DNA of 64,000 nucleotides from Aquibacillus koreensis (GTDB lineage: Bacteria; Bacillota; Bacilli; Bacillales; Amphibacillaceae): assembly GCF_025154055.1 (NCBI RefSeq), contig NZ_JAOALK010000018.1, positions 1-64,000 of the forward strand, given 5' to 3'. The notes below the pieces were generated by a model. That model had not been told where the DNA came from, made no database searches, and was given only the letters and a program-made list of their open reading frames with translations. Below are positions 52,206 through 59,875 of the stretch, in pieces. Every line of letters starts with the position of its first letter. Position 1 is the first letter of the stretch. A program made the position numbers and the translations under genes.

Positions 52206-52477
52206 GAGAAATCTAGAAGGTAAAACGTTGATGCAAAAGTTAAACCAAGAACGATACCAATATCTGTAACGTAACGCTTTTGATTTTTTCTCTTTTCGGT
52301 TATTGAGATGATCTTTCCAACGATGATGAATAGAATAGGTACACTAATTAAGGTTTTTCGAAGATATGAAGGCATATCTATTCCATTTGAATTACTCATT
52401 AGAGGGATTAAAATTAACGAAGTATAGATAAAAAAAGCTAGAATATAGAGGATATATCTAATGTTATACATGTTCAT
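52202..52477 (-). CDS. Small membrane protein
   Basis: This 91-residue protein has three hydrophobic helices (about 7-25, 38-56 and 70-87) with a basic loop (EKRKNQKRY) between the last two. The start is uncertain: ATG 52477 is used, but the ribosome site (AGGGTTGAT) is weak, and TTG 52486 is possible. No family recognised. It converges on the transglutaminase-like gene. Confidence 0.6.
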   Translation of the reverse strand: MNMYNIRYILYILAFFIYTSLILIPLMSNSNGIDMPSYLRKTLISVPILFIIVGKIISITEKRKNQKRYVTDIGIVLGLTFASTFYLLDFS

Positions 52478-52622
52478 TGTGATCAACCCTGTCTTTTTTT
52501 ACTTCATTTTAGCATACTAATTTATAAAAAGAACAGTCAAACGGGACTTTAGGAATGCACAGGATATTAAAAAGGAACACGCAATGTTTATGATACGTTC
52601 TTGAAAAGAAAGGATGCAGTCT

Positions 52623-52976
52623 ATGTTTTATAGAAGAAAATTCTATATTGTCAGAAGTGAGTTCGTTGACATTTTTAACGATCTTTTTACTCGAATAAAT
52701 TTGCCGAATCAACTCAAGTATGGATCACGACTGGTTGGGCGATGGATGAAGGATCTTAACGATGGTACCACAGAGGTGTTTGCTATCTGGGAATATGACA
52801 GTCATGAAGCATACATAGAGATAGAGTCTAACATAAGAAGTGACGAAGCTCATGTGAAGCGTATCCAAAATTGGTATGAAGAGCATGGTGGGAAAGCTAA
52901 TGTATTTAAGCAGTATTTTTTAGAAGTAAGGAATGAGCCGATTGAGTCGACTGTGGTAACAGAACAAAACGAATGA
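52623..52976 (+). CDS. NIPSNAP-family protein
   Basis: This 117-residue protein is a single dimeric alpha/beta-barrel-like domain with FYRRKFYIVRSEFVDIFNDL, RLVGRWMKDLNDGTTEVFAI and IWEYDSHEAY, typical of NIPSNAP proteins. They resemble the ABM fold; the role is unknown. ATG 52623 follows AAAGGA by eight bases. The next small gene overlaps the stop as ATGA. Confidence 0.8.
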   Translation: MFYRRKFYIVRSEFVDIFNDLFTRINLPNQLKYGSRLVGRWMKDLNDGTTEVFAIWEYDSHEAYIEIESNIRSDEAHVKRIQNWYEEHGGKANVFKQYFLEVRNEPIESTVVTEQNE

Positions 52977-53110
52977 TCAGATTCTTATATGGGAATTTGA
53001 ATCAAGTAGGAAGTAATTATAAAGCAATGATTATATTAGTATTTATCTTCCTTGGTGGCGTAACGCTTAACCTGTTTCTGAATGGACTTTTTCATCTTTT
53101 TAGGAGGTAA
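52973..53110 (+). CDS. Small membrane protein of 45 residues
   Basis: The product begins MIRFLYGNLNQVGSNYK, followed by a 22-residue hydrophobic helix and the basic end HLFRR. Its ATG overlaps the NIPSNAP stop (ATGA), so it can be translated by coupling without its own ribosome site. Its last codons (AGG AGG TAA) form the Shine-Dalgarno sequence of the next gene at 53116. This tight packing on both sides argues that it is real. Confidence 0.6.
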   Translation: MIRFLYGNLNQVGSNYKAMIILVFIFLGGVTLNLFLNGLFHLFRR

Positions 53111-53115
53111 ACTAC

Positions 53116-54003
53116 GTGAAGAATGTGAAAATTATTTCAGGAATTGTAGTAGTTTTGTTAGTTGTTAGTGTAATACTAAATCTATCATTATTATCAAAAT
53201 TAAAAAATGTGGAATATCAGCTGAGTGACCTGGAGTTTAGTCAACAAATTAATATAAATAGAGTAAATGACCAAATAAGCTATATTCAAAGTGCAATGGA
53301 TAACATTAGACAAGAAAATAGTTGGATTAGTGAGATTAACGTAGATTTTGACACAGATATAAATGAAAGCAAGGATACATTAGCAACATTCGAATGGAAA
53401 ATAGAAGAATTGCGTAAGGAAGCTGAAGTGAATTTTAATTATGCCTTTGGTGCCAATGAGGAATATGCATCTATACCTGCAGAGCAAGTAAATGATGGTG
53501 TGTTTCATGTTACCATTCCAATTGAGGTACATGTTGAACCTTTATGGGAGGTAAGTATATTTGACGAACGTACCAATGAATTTAATCAACCAAAACATAA
53601 GAAAGATGATTACGATCAAGACTTTTTGTATTTTGTATCTATGACTAACGATGATGTTGTGAAAAGTAGTGAGATACATACAGACAATTTAAGCTATATT
53701 GGTACAAGTCAGTACGGGGTAATTGAAACACAGGTCAATTTGTTTGAGGAGGAATTTAATGTGACCATTCAAAGTTATGACGCTGGAGAATCGCCATTCC
53801 GAATCGAAGAGGTTTATCTATTAAAATATGAAGATAATTCAGTTGTAGATGAGCAGAAACTAGACCCAGAAGCAGATAATCATACAGTAGGTCACCCATA
53901 TGCATTTTTTAATTCAACTCAAATCAAAAGATCTGAAAATATGAATCTCACAATTAAAGTAGTTTACAGTAACGGTGATACTTTTGAAGAAGAAGTGTAT
54001 TAA
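53116..54003 (+). CDS. Membrane-anchored coiled-coil hypothetical protein
   Basis: This 295-residue protein has an N-terminal membrane helix (about 5-27), a predicted coiled coil (about 28-105, with LSKLKNVEYQLSDLEF) and a beta-rich outside domain (about 120-295). AGGAGG lies eight bases before a GTG start, the motif being supplied by the end of the preceding small gene. It likely forms a three-gene unit with the NIPSNAP and 45-residue genes. Family not recognised. Confidence 0.7.
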   Translation: MKNVKIISGIVVVLLVVSVILNLSLLSKLKNVEYQLSDLEFSQQININRVNDQISYIQSAMDNIRQENSWISEINVDFDTDINESKDTLATFEWKIEELRKEAEVNFNYAFGANEEYASIPAEQVNDGVFHVTIPIEVHVEPLWEVSIFDERTNEFNQPKHKKDDYDQDFLYFVSMTNDDVVKSSEIHTDNLSYIGTSQYGVIETQVNLFEEEFNVTIQSYDAGESPFRIEEVYLLKYEDNSVVDEQKLDPEADNHTVGHPYAFFNSTQIKRSENMNLTIKVVYSNGDTFEEEVY

Positions 54004-54126
54004 ATGTAACTGGTGCAAGGTAATCGGAATAACCACCACGTATTATATAATTAGTGATTTAGCCTAGGGCAAATGTACAGTAGTTGACATAGACTATCCT
54101 GTAATAAATGTGGGAGGTTATAATAA

Positions 54127-54405
54127 ATGAATTACATGTATCGTCAAGACATGCCACAACAAATGATGGGGATGGGTAAAGTAGCAGCTGGATCACAAAA
54201 TGTTCCTGTAATGGTTGTAGAGCCGTATGTTTATCAAGCGGCAACTAGTTTGGTTGGTAAATATGCTGTGATTGAGACAACACGTGGATCAATTAGTGGA
54301 GAAGTGATCGATGCAAAACCAGATCATATTGCATTGAAGCAACGTGACTCTATATTTTTTGTTCGCTTATGTGAAATCGTATGGATTATGCCAGACATAC
54401 AATAG
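54127..54405 (+). CDS. YuzF/DUF2642 family protein
   Basis: This 92-residue protein begins with a methionine- and glutamine-rich tail (MYRQDMPQQMMGMGK) and has the DUF2642 core YQAATSLVGKYAVIETTRGS, GEVIDAKPDHIAL and FFVRLCEIVWIMP. B. subtilis YuzF and related spore-associated proteins share this core; function is unknown. TGGGAGG precedes the ATG. It is transcribed alone. Confidence 0.82.
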   Translation: MNYMYRQDMPQQMMGMGKVAAGSQNVPVMVVEPYVYQAATSLVGKYAVIETTRGSISGEVIDAKPDHIALKQRDSIFFVRLCEIVWIMPDIQ

Positions 54406-54447
54406 AAAGTAGGACAGATAAGTCGACTGACCTACTTCAATGAATTT

Positions 54448-54482
54448 GCCCCTATTCGTAGAAAAAATCTACAAATAGGGGC
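54448..54482. other. Strong hairpin between convergent genes
   Basis: GCCCCTATTCGTAGA pairs with TCTACAAATAGGGGC (one mismatch) around a loop of six As. There is no T-run on either side, so it is not a standard terminator, though it lies where one is expected for both flanking genes. Confidence 0.5.
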
Positions 54483-54490
54483 TACATACC

Positions 54491-54835
54491 TTACATGGTA
54501 CTTCTCGTTTTCTGATTCTGATTCAGAATTCCTAACGACCGTATGCTTGCTCTTGTTTCCTCTGTTCCTAGTTGGTAAATTTTTTCATAGAGCTTTTCTA
54601 ATCTTTGTTGAAAGGCATCGCGCTTGTTATCAATTTTACTCTCCGATAGAGGTTGAGAGATCACGGGCTTGGCGCTTTTATCAGAAGCTTTCACCTGATT
54701 TAGTAAATATTTTAAATCATATAGATCATGTCCTTCTGCTTCCACTTGGAAATATGTGCGATTATCATCCAGTTTTTCTTTATCCAGTCTTCCAGCATCT
54801 ACAGAAATGAAATACGTTTTTCTAATGAATACCAC
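54491..54835 (-). CDS. Small hypothetical protein with unusual start
   Basis: This protein of about 110 residues begins IRKTYFISVDAGRLDKEKLD, a strand-and-turn segment, and has a helical C-terminal half (RDAFQQRLEKLYEKIYQL). The only standard in-frame start, GTG 54835, overlaps the TAGGAGTGG ribosome site. An ATT codon at 54826 has the ideal distance from AGGAG. Family not recognised. It lies 74 bp upstream of the DUF2161 gene's stop side, on the same strand. Confidence 0.6.
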   Translation of the reverse strand: MVFIRKTYFISVDAGRLDKEKLDDNRTYFQVEAEGHDLYDLKYLLNQVKASDKSAKPVISQPLSESKIDNKRDAFQQRLEKLYEKIYQLGTEETRASIRSLGILNQNQKTRSTM

Positions 54836-54909
54836 TCCTAAAAACTACTTTTGGTAGGCCAATACCCTTCTCATTATTTAGTAAACAATCTTTAGCTGCC
54901 GTAGATAAG

Positions 54910-55656
54910 CTATAGTTTATCTTTTTCTGTTTTTGTTGTAGGAATGTTTTTTCTGTAATATGCCAAGAGATCTGGGTATTCTTCTACCTCATTCTTTCCT
55001 TTTTCACTTAATATGTAAATCCCTCGTCGAATTCTTTCAAACCATCCATAGTAATTCTTCGTTAAGATAGATGCTGTTTTGTTACCAGTCCCTAGTTGGA
55101 CTAACGCTTTCGGAGATAGTTCCCCTGCATGTTGAAGGTAACATGCGATTTGTATGCAGTTTTCTCTATAAGCAGTCATGATTTGTTTTCGGGTACTTCC
55201 ACCTATATTATAATCGCCGCTTCTCCCGTTTATCTCAGTCATTATAGATTGTCGTTTGCGTTTATTTCGATTTAAACTTTTTTTTCGATCGAAAGGGGTA
55301 GGATCCATAACAACTTCTACTTTTTTACGACTTCCATTTAACGAAACAAGAATTAGCCCTAGTTCTAATCTGCGAACTAAGTGGCACGTATCTCTCCATC
55401 GTTTAGAGCGTAAGTTGTACTTTGGCTTTGGTACCGCTATGTACACAGACTCTGTCATTCGTTGTCTTTTGGTTGCTTGGATGAGAAGATCAACACTTAA
55501 ATTTAGCTTGAGTTCAATAATGACCAATTCATCTTCCTTAACTAATGTAATATCACAGTCCTTCACTTCCCCATATACGTCATATCCATGTCGCTTGAAA
55601 TAGCGTTGAATGGGTTTATATAAGTCTTCTTCTTTTGGCTTTAGTGTTTCTTTCAT
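54910..55656 (-). CDS. DUF2161 PD-(D/E)XK nuclease-like protein
   Basis: This protein of about 248 residues has an N-terminal restriction-nuclease-like fold: YGEVKDCDITLVKEDELV then IIELKLN gives the D...ExK core of the PD-(D/E)XK superfamily. A basic middle (KSLNRNKRKRQ) and a C-terminal winged-helix-like part follow (LSPKALVQLGTG, WFERIRRGIYILSEKGK). DUF2161 proteins are called putative phosphodiesterases; none is characterised to my knowledge. ATG 55656 is the first in good register, but its ribosome site is weak and the frame continues to 55716. Confidence 0.78.
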   Translation of the reverse strand: MKETLKPKEEDLYKPIQRYFKRHGYDVYGEVKDCDITLVKEDELVIIELKLNLSVDLLIQATKRQRMTESVYIAVPKPKYNLRSKRWRDTCHLVRRLELGLILVSLNGSRKKVEVVMDPTPFDRKKSLNRNKRKRQSIMTEINGRSGDYNIGGSTRKQIMTAYRENCIQIACYLQHAGELSPKALVQLGTGNKTASILTKNYYGWFERIRRGIYILSEKGKNEVEEYPDLLAYYRKNIPTTKTEKDKL

Positions 55657-55716
55657 TTTGTATGCACCGTCCATATTATAACGTTGTATATCTATTATTC
55701 TATCATAGAGGCACAA

Positions 55717-56053
55717 GTGATTATCCTCTTTCCTGATTTAGCACATTCTAAGAGACAAATTGTATATACTCGGCTATTTTATAAAATGTAGGAGGGGTCA
55801 TTGTCGACTCGATAACTATTTTAGGAAAAAGGCTATTCAACATCCGAATATATTAAAAAGCGCATTATAGCAACCTTTGCCAACAAGAGTGAAAGCAAAC
55901 GTAAAGAAATTATTATAAATATAGGTAAGACATTGTGGAAGATGAATTAGGTATCATTTAAATTAATTTTTCACTATAAACGGATCAAGACTCTTACGGG
56001 ACAACGGACCTCATTATGTGGTAATCTTAGGATACTAAAGAGAGGAGTGGGTA
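55717..56053. other. Gene-free stretch with decayed coding text
   Basis: On the plus strand near 55825-55950, three frames give protein-like pieces: IVDSITILGK, RKKAIQHPNILKSAL, and the longest, YIKKRIIATFANKSESKRK ending in GKTLWKMN. AGGAGGGG lies at 55790 without a proper start. This reads like a frameshifted small gene. A GAGGAG ribosome site for the reductase lies at the right end. Confidence 0.3.
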
Positions 56054-56902
56054 GTGGTGAGTATTTCTGTTCCTGAAATTACGTTGCTTGACGGTTTAAC
56101 GGTACCGGTAATTGGTTTGGGTACCTATAAATTGAAAGGAAATGACGGTGTTGAATCTATAAAAACAGCGATTGATGATGTTGGATATAGATTACTAGAT
56201 TCAGCTTACAATTATGAAAATGAAGGTACGCTTGGAGAAGCCGTAAGACGTAGTTCTGTTACAAGAGAGGAGTTGCGAATTACTTCTAAATTACCAGGAC
56301 GTTTTCAAGAATACGACAAAGCAATTACTACGATCCAGGAATCCTTGTACCGAGCTAATCTTGATTATTATGACTTGTATTTAATCCATTGGCCAAACCC
56401 AATTACAGATCGTTATGTTGAAGCATGGCACGCGATGATTGAGGCTAAAAAGCGTGGCTATATTCGGTCTATAGGTGTGTGTAACTTTTTACCCGTACAT
56501 TTAGATCGTTTGGAATCAGAAACTGGCGTTAAACCGAGCATCAATCAAATAGAATTGCACCCTTATTTTAACCAAGCAGAACAACGAGAATATCATGAAA
56601 GAAATGGGATAAGGACTCAGTCATGGAGTCCACTAGCTCGCGCGAATGATATACTACATGATGAAACGATCCAACAAATTGCACAACATCATAGCAAAAC
56701 AAACTCACAAATCATCCTGCGATGGCATTATCAATTAGGTGCAATTGCAATACCGAAATCTGCATCACCTGAACGCCAACATGAAAATATATCTATATTC
56801 GACTTTTCACTCGATCAAACTGAAATGAATCAAATTTCAGGCCTTACAAGAGTAGACGGACGACTAAACAACCAAGACCCAGCAACATACGAAGAATTCT
56901 AA
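56054..56902 (+). CDS. Aldo/keto reductase
   Basis: This 282-residue TIM-barrel oxidoreductase shows LDSAYNYENEGTLG with the catalytic aspartate and tyrosine, ITSKLPGR with the lysine, LIHWPNP with the histidine, and IPKSASPERQHENI for NADPH binding. This is the AKR5-like group that reduces aldehydes such as methylglyoxal or diketogluconate. GTG 56054 follows GAGGAG by six bases. It is followed by a GGTTCT-type repeat. Confidence 0.88.
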   Translation: MVSISVPEITLLDGLTVPVIGLGTYKLKGNDGVESIKTAIDDVGYRLLDSAYNYENEGTLGEAVRRSSVTREELRITSKLPGRFQEYDKAITTIQESLYRANLDYYDLYLIHWPNPITDRYVEAWHAMIEAKKRGYIRSIGVCNFLPVHLDRLESETGVKPSINQIELHPYFNQAEQREYHERNGIRTQSWSPLARANDILHDETIQQIAQHHSKTNSQIILRWHYQLGAIAIPKSASPERQHENISIFDFSLDQTEMNQISGLTRVDGRLNNQDPATYEEF

Positions 56903-56906
56903 AAGC

Positions 56907-56960
56907 CAGAAACAAGGGGACAGATCATGGAAACAGAGGGACGGTTCTCTTGCTTCTTTT
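56907..56960. repeat. GGTTCT-family repeat
   Basis: AACAAGGGGACAG and GGAAACAGAGGGACGGTTCT followed by CTTGCTTC show the family-B core (GGGACGGTTCT next to GGAAACA). It lies between the reductase and oxidase genes. Confidence 0.55.
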
Positions 56961-57003
56961 TGACTTAGTAAACATCATAACAAGTTGAGAAAGGATGATT
57001 CAA

Positions 57004-58266
57004 TTGGGTAAGCAACAAAACTGGGCGGGTAACTTTACATATAGTACACAGAACTGGCATGTACCAAAGAATATAGAAGAAGTGCAACAGTTAGTGAGCC
57101 GGTTAAGTAAGTTGAAAGTAGTGGGAACGAGGCACTCCTTTAATAATATTGCGGACTCAACGGAGAATATTGTTTCATTAGAAAACCTTAATCAAGTTTT
57201 AGCATTAGATCCGGAACAAATGACTGTTACCGTAGAAGCTGGTATAAAATATAGTGATCTTTGTAAGTACCTTAACGAACATGGATTTGCATTACACAAC
57301 CTGGCTTCCCTTCCGCATATTTCTGTTGCTGGTGCATGTACAACGGCAACACATGGATCAGGTGATAAAAATAGCAATCTAGCAACCGTGGTTCGATCGT
57401 TAGAAATCGTTACGGCGGAAGGGGATCTCGTACATTTTTCTCGTGAAAAAGACGCGGAAGAGTTCAATGCAGTTGTAGTAGGGCTAGGTGGATTAGGTGT
57501 TGTAACAAAAATCACCCTAGATGTGGTGCCAACTTACCATATGAGGCAAGATCTTTATGAAAACTTACCTCTTTCCAATCTAAAAGATCATTTCGACGAT
57601 ATTTTCTCTAGCGCATATAGTGTTAGCCTTTTTACAGATTGGAAAGATGAGTCTTTTAACCAAGTCTGGTTAAAAGAGTTGGTTACTGATCAAAGTAAAT
57701 TAACACGTAATCCGACGTTCTTTGAAGCAACACTTGCAAAAGAAAAGTGCCACCCAGTACCGGGACATGGATCTGAGCATTGTACCGAACAATTAGGTGA
57801 ACCAGGGATTTGGCATGACCGTCTTCCGCATTTTCATATGGATTTCACTCCAAGCAGTGGAAAGGAGATACAGTCAGAATTTATAGTTCCTCGACAATAC
57901 GGCTATGATGCGCTAGTGGCTCTCTGTGAACTACAAGAGGACATCTCACCAATCTTACATATTTCCGAGATCCGCACGATAGCGTCTGATGATTTATGGA
58001 TGAGTATGAATTATAAACAAGACTCAGTAGGCATTCACTTTACGTTTAAAGATGATTTGGAAGCTGTAAAGAAAGTAATTCCTAAAATTGAAGCGAAACT
58101 CGCACCATATCATGCTCGACCGCATTGGGGCAAGGTGTTTACGATGGAGCCGTCACAGCTTCAAGCCTTGTACGAAAAACTTCCAGAATTTAGGAAGATT
58201 TTAGAGAAATATGATCCAAAAGGAAAGTTCCGTAACGAATTTTTAGACACCTATATATTTGAATGA
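57004..58266 (+). CDS. FAD-dependent alditol oxidase-like protein
   Basis: This 420-residue protein has the VAO-type FAD domain in its N-terminal half, with KVVGTRHSFNNIADS carrying the histidine expected to bind flavin covalently, and SVAGACTTATHGSGDKNSN. The C-terminal half is of the D-arabinono-lactone oxidase type (HARPHWGKVF, KFRNEFLD). This wording and length match alditol/xylitol oxidase (AldO), which oxidises sugar alcohols and makes hydrogen peroxide. TTG 57004 follows AAAGGA by eight bases and starts GKQQNWAGNF as in the family; ATG 56995 abuts the ribosome site. Confidence 0.87.
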   Translation: MGKQQNWAGNFTYSTQNWHVPKNIEEVQQLVSRLSKLKVVGTRHSFNNIADSTENIVSLENLNQVLALDPEQMTVTVEAGIKYSDLCKYLNEHGFALHNLASLPHISVAGACTTATHGSGDKNSNLATVVRSLEIVTAEGDLVHFSREKDAEEFNAVVVGLGGLGVVTKITLDVVPTYHMRQDLYENLPLSNLKDHFDDIFSSAYSVSLFTDWKDESFNQVWLKELVTDQSKLTRNPTFFEATLAKEKCHPVPGHGSEHCTEQLGEPGIWHDRLPHFHMDFTPSSGKEIQSEFIVPRQYGYDALVALCELQEDISPILHISEIRTIASDDLWMSMNYKQDSVGIHFTFKDDLEAVKKVIPKIEAKLAPYHARPHWGKVFTMEPSQLQALYEKLPEFRKILEKYDPKGKFRNEFLDTYIFE

Positions 58267-58287
58267 CTGAAATAAGACATTCCTATA

Positions 58288-58325
58288 GTGGGACAAGGAA
58301 GCATATTCCTTGTCCCACATTTTTT
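58288..58325 (+). terminator. GGGACA-family repeat acting as oxidase terminator
   Basis: Perfect 13-bp arms GTGGGACAAGGAA and TTCCTTGTCCCAC are followed by six Ts. Confidence 0.8.
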
Positions 58326-58388
58326 GTGAAAGTTTTTGTATAAAAAACAGCGATACTGGGAAGAAATATTAGAGTGCGATTGATTCGA

Positions 58389-58463
58389 TCCACAGTAGCT
58401 CAGTGGTAGAGCAATCGGCTGTTAACCGATCGGTCGTAGGTTCGAGTCCTACCTGTGGAGCCA
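58389..58463 (+). tRNA. tRNA-Asn (anticodon GTT)
   Basis: The acceptor arms TCCACAG and CTGTGGA close a complete cloverleaf with D-loop AGTGGT, anticodon loop CTGTTAA and T-loop TTCGAGT. An encoded CCA ends the gene. Confidence 0.95.
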
Positions 58464-58465
58464 GT

Positions 58466-58537
58466 GGAGAAGTACTTAAGTAAGTAAGAGGCGCCCCTGC
58501 TTTTGGCAGTGAGAGGGTTCAAATCCCTCCTTCTCCG
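58466..58537 (+). pseudogene. Degenerate tRNA-Ser (GCT)
   Basis: Acceptor arms GGAGAAG / CTTCTCC, the opening TACTTAAG, the AGAGGCGCCCCTGCT anticodon side and the GAGGGTTCAAATCCCTC T-arm match Firmicute tRNA-Ser(GCU). The invariant GG of the D-loop is lost, the 3' half of the anticodon stem is gone and the long variable arm is missing; total length is 72 instead of about 90. No CCA is encoded. It lies two bases after tRNA-Asn. Confidence 0.8.
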
Positions 58538-58543
58538 TTTTAT

Positions 58544-58618
58544 TGGGCCATAGCCAAGCGGTAAGGCAGCGGTTTTTGGTACCGTTATGCGCTGGTTCGA
58601 ATCCAGCTGGCCCAGCCA
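58544..58618 (+). tRNA. tRNA-Gln (anticodon TTG)
   Basis: Acceptor arms TGGGCCA / TGGCCCA, D-arm TAGCCAAGCGGTAAGGCA, anticodon stem GCGGT / ACCGT with loop TTTTGGT, and T-arm GCTGG TTCGAAT CCAGC all fit. CCA is encoded. Confidence 0.94.
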
Positions 58619-58641
58619 TCACATCTACATAAATATTTAAT

Positions 58642-58690
58642 AAAAATGACTACGTGTCGCGTTTATCGCTCAAACGTAGTCATTTTTTTG
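58642..58690 (+). terminator. Terminator of the tRNA cluster
   Basis: AAAAATGACTACGT pairs with ACGTAGTCATTTTT across an 18-base loop and ends in Ts. Confidence 0.85.
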
Positions 58691-58705
58691 TAGGCTATTT
58701 TCAAT

Positions 58706-58746
58706 CGGAAAATGGAAACGAAAGAACCGTCCCCCTGTTTCCATTT
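58706..58746. repeat. GGTTCT-family repeat
   Basis: ATGGAAACGAAAGAACCGTC then CCCCTGTTTCCAT is a family-B copy with arms ATGGAAAC and GTTTCCAT and the core AAGAACCGTCCCC. Confidence 0.6.
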
Positions 58747-59150
58747 AACTACCACTAGAAAAAGTTAGGTCAAATATCCAGTTAGTTACACTTTGTTTAG
58801 ATGAGAACAACTCTTGTGGTAAGAATATGTCCCAAATAATTAGAACTATGGTTGGTTCCCAAAAGAAGTAATTCAAAGAACCAAATAAGCACACGCAATA
58901 CTTTCAAAAAAGGATGGATTTATTTTGTATCGTTAATAAGGTCGAGGAATGCATAGTTTCATGACAAAAAACCTAATGATAAACATTTATAATCAGGAAT
59001 TCTAACCTGTGCCTTTTCTCCAAATTGTAGTCATAAATTGTGTAATCGTCGTTTTTTTTCTTATTTGTCCCAAAATTTTAAAAAGTATAATTTAAATCCA
59101 TAATTTTCTATGGTATATTAAGTATAAATACAACGAAGGGGGTAGTGTAC
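58747..59150. other. Gene-free A+T-rich stretch
   Basis: About 400 bp contain no frame, repeat or strong hairpin that I can support. The promoter of the lipoprotein gene probably lies in 59040-59130, where several TATA-like sequences occur without a clear -35 partner. Confidence 0.4.
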
Positions 59151-59654
59151 TTGAAAAAGTCGTTACTTAGCATGTTTTTATTCATACTCATCTTAATGTT
59201 AGCAGGATGCATTGAAGAAGGAGAAGAATCTTCATCGTTGGCAGACGAATTAAGTGGTGAAGGACAAACAGAAGAGCCGGCAAATGAAGAACCAGTGGAA
59301 GAAGAACCAGAAGAAGAACCAGAAGAAGATGCAACACCAAAAAAGGATAAATCAGAAGTGCTAGAACAACTTCCAACAGAATTTCCTCTTCCTGAAAGCC
59401 ATAATATGCTAGATGCAACTGAAACTGAGTTAAACGGATCGAAGGCTATTAAAATTAGTTTTTCATTCAGCTCAGATGCGGAAGAATATTTGGAAGCATC
59501 AAAACAATTTGCAGAAGATAATGGCTATGAAGTTGTCCCTGATGAAGGTGGCAAAATGCGCTACTCAGCTGAAGGTGATGGTGGTGGATACACTGTAAGT
59601 ATTGATCAGATGGGGATTAATATCGCTGCTGTAACCCTAACTGTAGCTGAATAA
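59151..59654 (+). CDS. Acidic lipoprotein
   Basis: This 167-residue lipoprotein has a signal with lipobox LMLAGC, a very acidic E/P-rich linker (about 30-62) and a compact C-terminal domain (about 75-167, with LPTEFPLPESHNMLDATE and SFSSDAEEYLEASKQFAE). Function unknown. AAGGGGG lies eight bases before TTG 59151; GTG 59145 is too close. The protein sits on the outer face of the membrane. A perfect cre-like sequence begins right after its stop codon. Confidence 0.78.
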   Translation: MKKSLLSMFLFILILMLAGCIEEGEESSSLADELSGEGQTEEPANEEPVEEEPEEEPEEDATPKKDKSEVLEQLPTEFPLPESHNMLDATETELNGSKAIKISFSFSSDAEEYLEASKQFAEDNGYEVVPDEGGKMRYSAEGDGGGYTVSIDQMGINIAAVTLTVAE

Positions 59655-59668
59655 TGTAAGCGATAACA
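59655..59668 (+). promoter_or_regulatory. Perfect cre-like sequence after the lipoprotein gene
   Basis: TGTAAGCGATAACA fits TGWAANCGNTNWCA at all 14 positions. Its place just 3' of a stop codon is unusual; it could act on the next gene 208 bp downstream, as a roadblock, or not at all. Confidence 0.4.
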
Positions 59669-59698
59669 ATTTGCAACAGATAAATTTGTATGCGGTGT

Positions 59699-59745
59699 CA
59701 GGTGTTAACTGTGAATTATTCATAGTTAACACCTGATGTTTTTTG
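59699..59745 (+). terminator. Terminator of the acidic lipoprotein gene
   Basis: CAGGTGTTAACTGTG pairs with CATAGTTAACACCTG (one G-U) and is followed by ATG and six Ts. Confidence 0.8.
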
Positions 59746-59875
59746 TTTATGAAAAATGTAAAGGCGTTTTATGTTAACATAGATGGAGAAATTTCACACT
59801 ACAGAGATTGAAAGATTTGAAACACTGAATCAAGGGTGAGAATCAGGATTATTATTAAACAGGTGGGGTGAATAG

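Noticed and set aside
54448-54482. Hairpin as a rho-independent terminator
   Set aside because: The stem is strong but no T-run follows on either strand.
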